Positions 63,809 to 64,000 of a stretch of 64,000 bases of DNA are shown here, piece by piece (position 1 is the stretch's first letter; each line of letters starts with the position of its first letter). The stretch is from Actinoplanes flavus (GTDB lineage Bacteria; Actinomycetota; Actinomycetes; Mycobacteriales; Micromonosporaceae), in contig NZ_JAGFNS010000029.1 of the NCBI RefSeq assembly GCF_017592555.1, forward strand, positions 1 to 64,000. Direction: 5' to 3'. Under the pieces are notes generated by a model, which had not been told where the DNA came from, ran no database searches, and worked only from the letters and a program-made list of their open reading frames with translations. The translations under genes were made by a program, and so were the position numbers.

Positions 63809-64000
63809 GGTGGGTCCTCTTTTCCGAGGTGGCGAAAATGGCCGCGCGATGACGTCGACCGGCGCGGCCTCGACCGGTCCATATCGGCCGGTGTCTCTCA
63901 GCGGCCACGATAGGCAGCGGCACCTGGAAGTGAAGACAGATGGGTGACACAGCGCGACGCTGTTGTTGGCAAATGGTGTCAAGCACGGCTTTCTCGAGTG

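Overview
The window is very GC-rich, with GC-biased third codon positions, many GTG starts and short or overlapping gene junctions. This fits an actinomycete. The mix of secreted enzymes, NarL-type two-component systems, GPP34 and VIT/VWA proteins and repeat-laden intergenic DNA suggests Micromonosporaceae (Actinoplanes-like), but that placement is an inference from gene content. No tRNA, rRNA, CRISPR array, transposase or phage gene was found.

Layout. 0-5 kb: acyl-CoA-dehydrogenase-fold flavoprotein and a LysR regulator, divergent from a DapA-like aldolase and a WD40 protein. 5.4-6.7 kb: exported NamZ-type muramidase. 6.9-10.9 kb: TetR regulator divergent from an overlapping operon for agmatine to N-carbamoylputrescine to putrescine to 4-aminobutanal. 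11-15.3 kb: multicopper oxidase lipoprotein beside a MEDS/ATPase, histidine kinase, NarL regulator operon. 15.5-20.4 kb: small protein, an amine oxidase whose domains appear in permuted order, and pntAB. 20.5-23.9 kb: FadH, crotonase, PadR operon. 24-28.3 kb: CPBP protease and a large secreted metzincin. 28.5-32.2 kb: two methyltransferases, an alpha/alpha-barrel protein and a GT4 glycosyltransferase. 32.2-33.8 kb: repeat-only region. 33.8-41.3 kb: membrane-anchored ricin-type lectin, VIT/VWA plus MerR pair, cyclase, M6-like protease. 41.3-45.5 kb: ABC exporter with a repetitive ORF between its genes, plus a two-component system. 45.5-53.7 kb: two APC permeases, TerC, LigB-type dioxygenase, GPP34 and GNAT proteins. 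53.8-61.6 kb: myo-inositol operon (iolB, iolD, iolA, IolE-like, ABC importer). 61.8-63.8 kb: animal-type heme peroxidase with two LysM domains.

The clearest pathways are polyamine and inositol catabolism. Both are tightly packed and most junctions are 4-bp stop/start overlaps. The most unusual features are the permuted amine oxidase; at least eight unrelated tandem-repeat arrays in 64 kb, some extending or creating coding sequence (LysR tail, exporter spacer ORF); a four-copy 48-bp palindrome family; and well-formed operator or hairpin candidates upstream of merR, tetR, the multicopper oxidase, terC and the LigB gene. I see no complete defence island or biosynthetic gene cluster.
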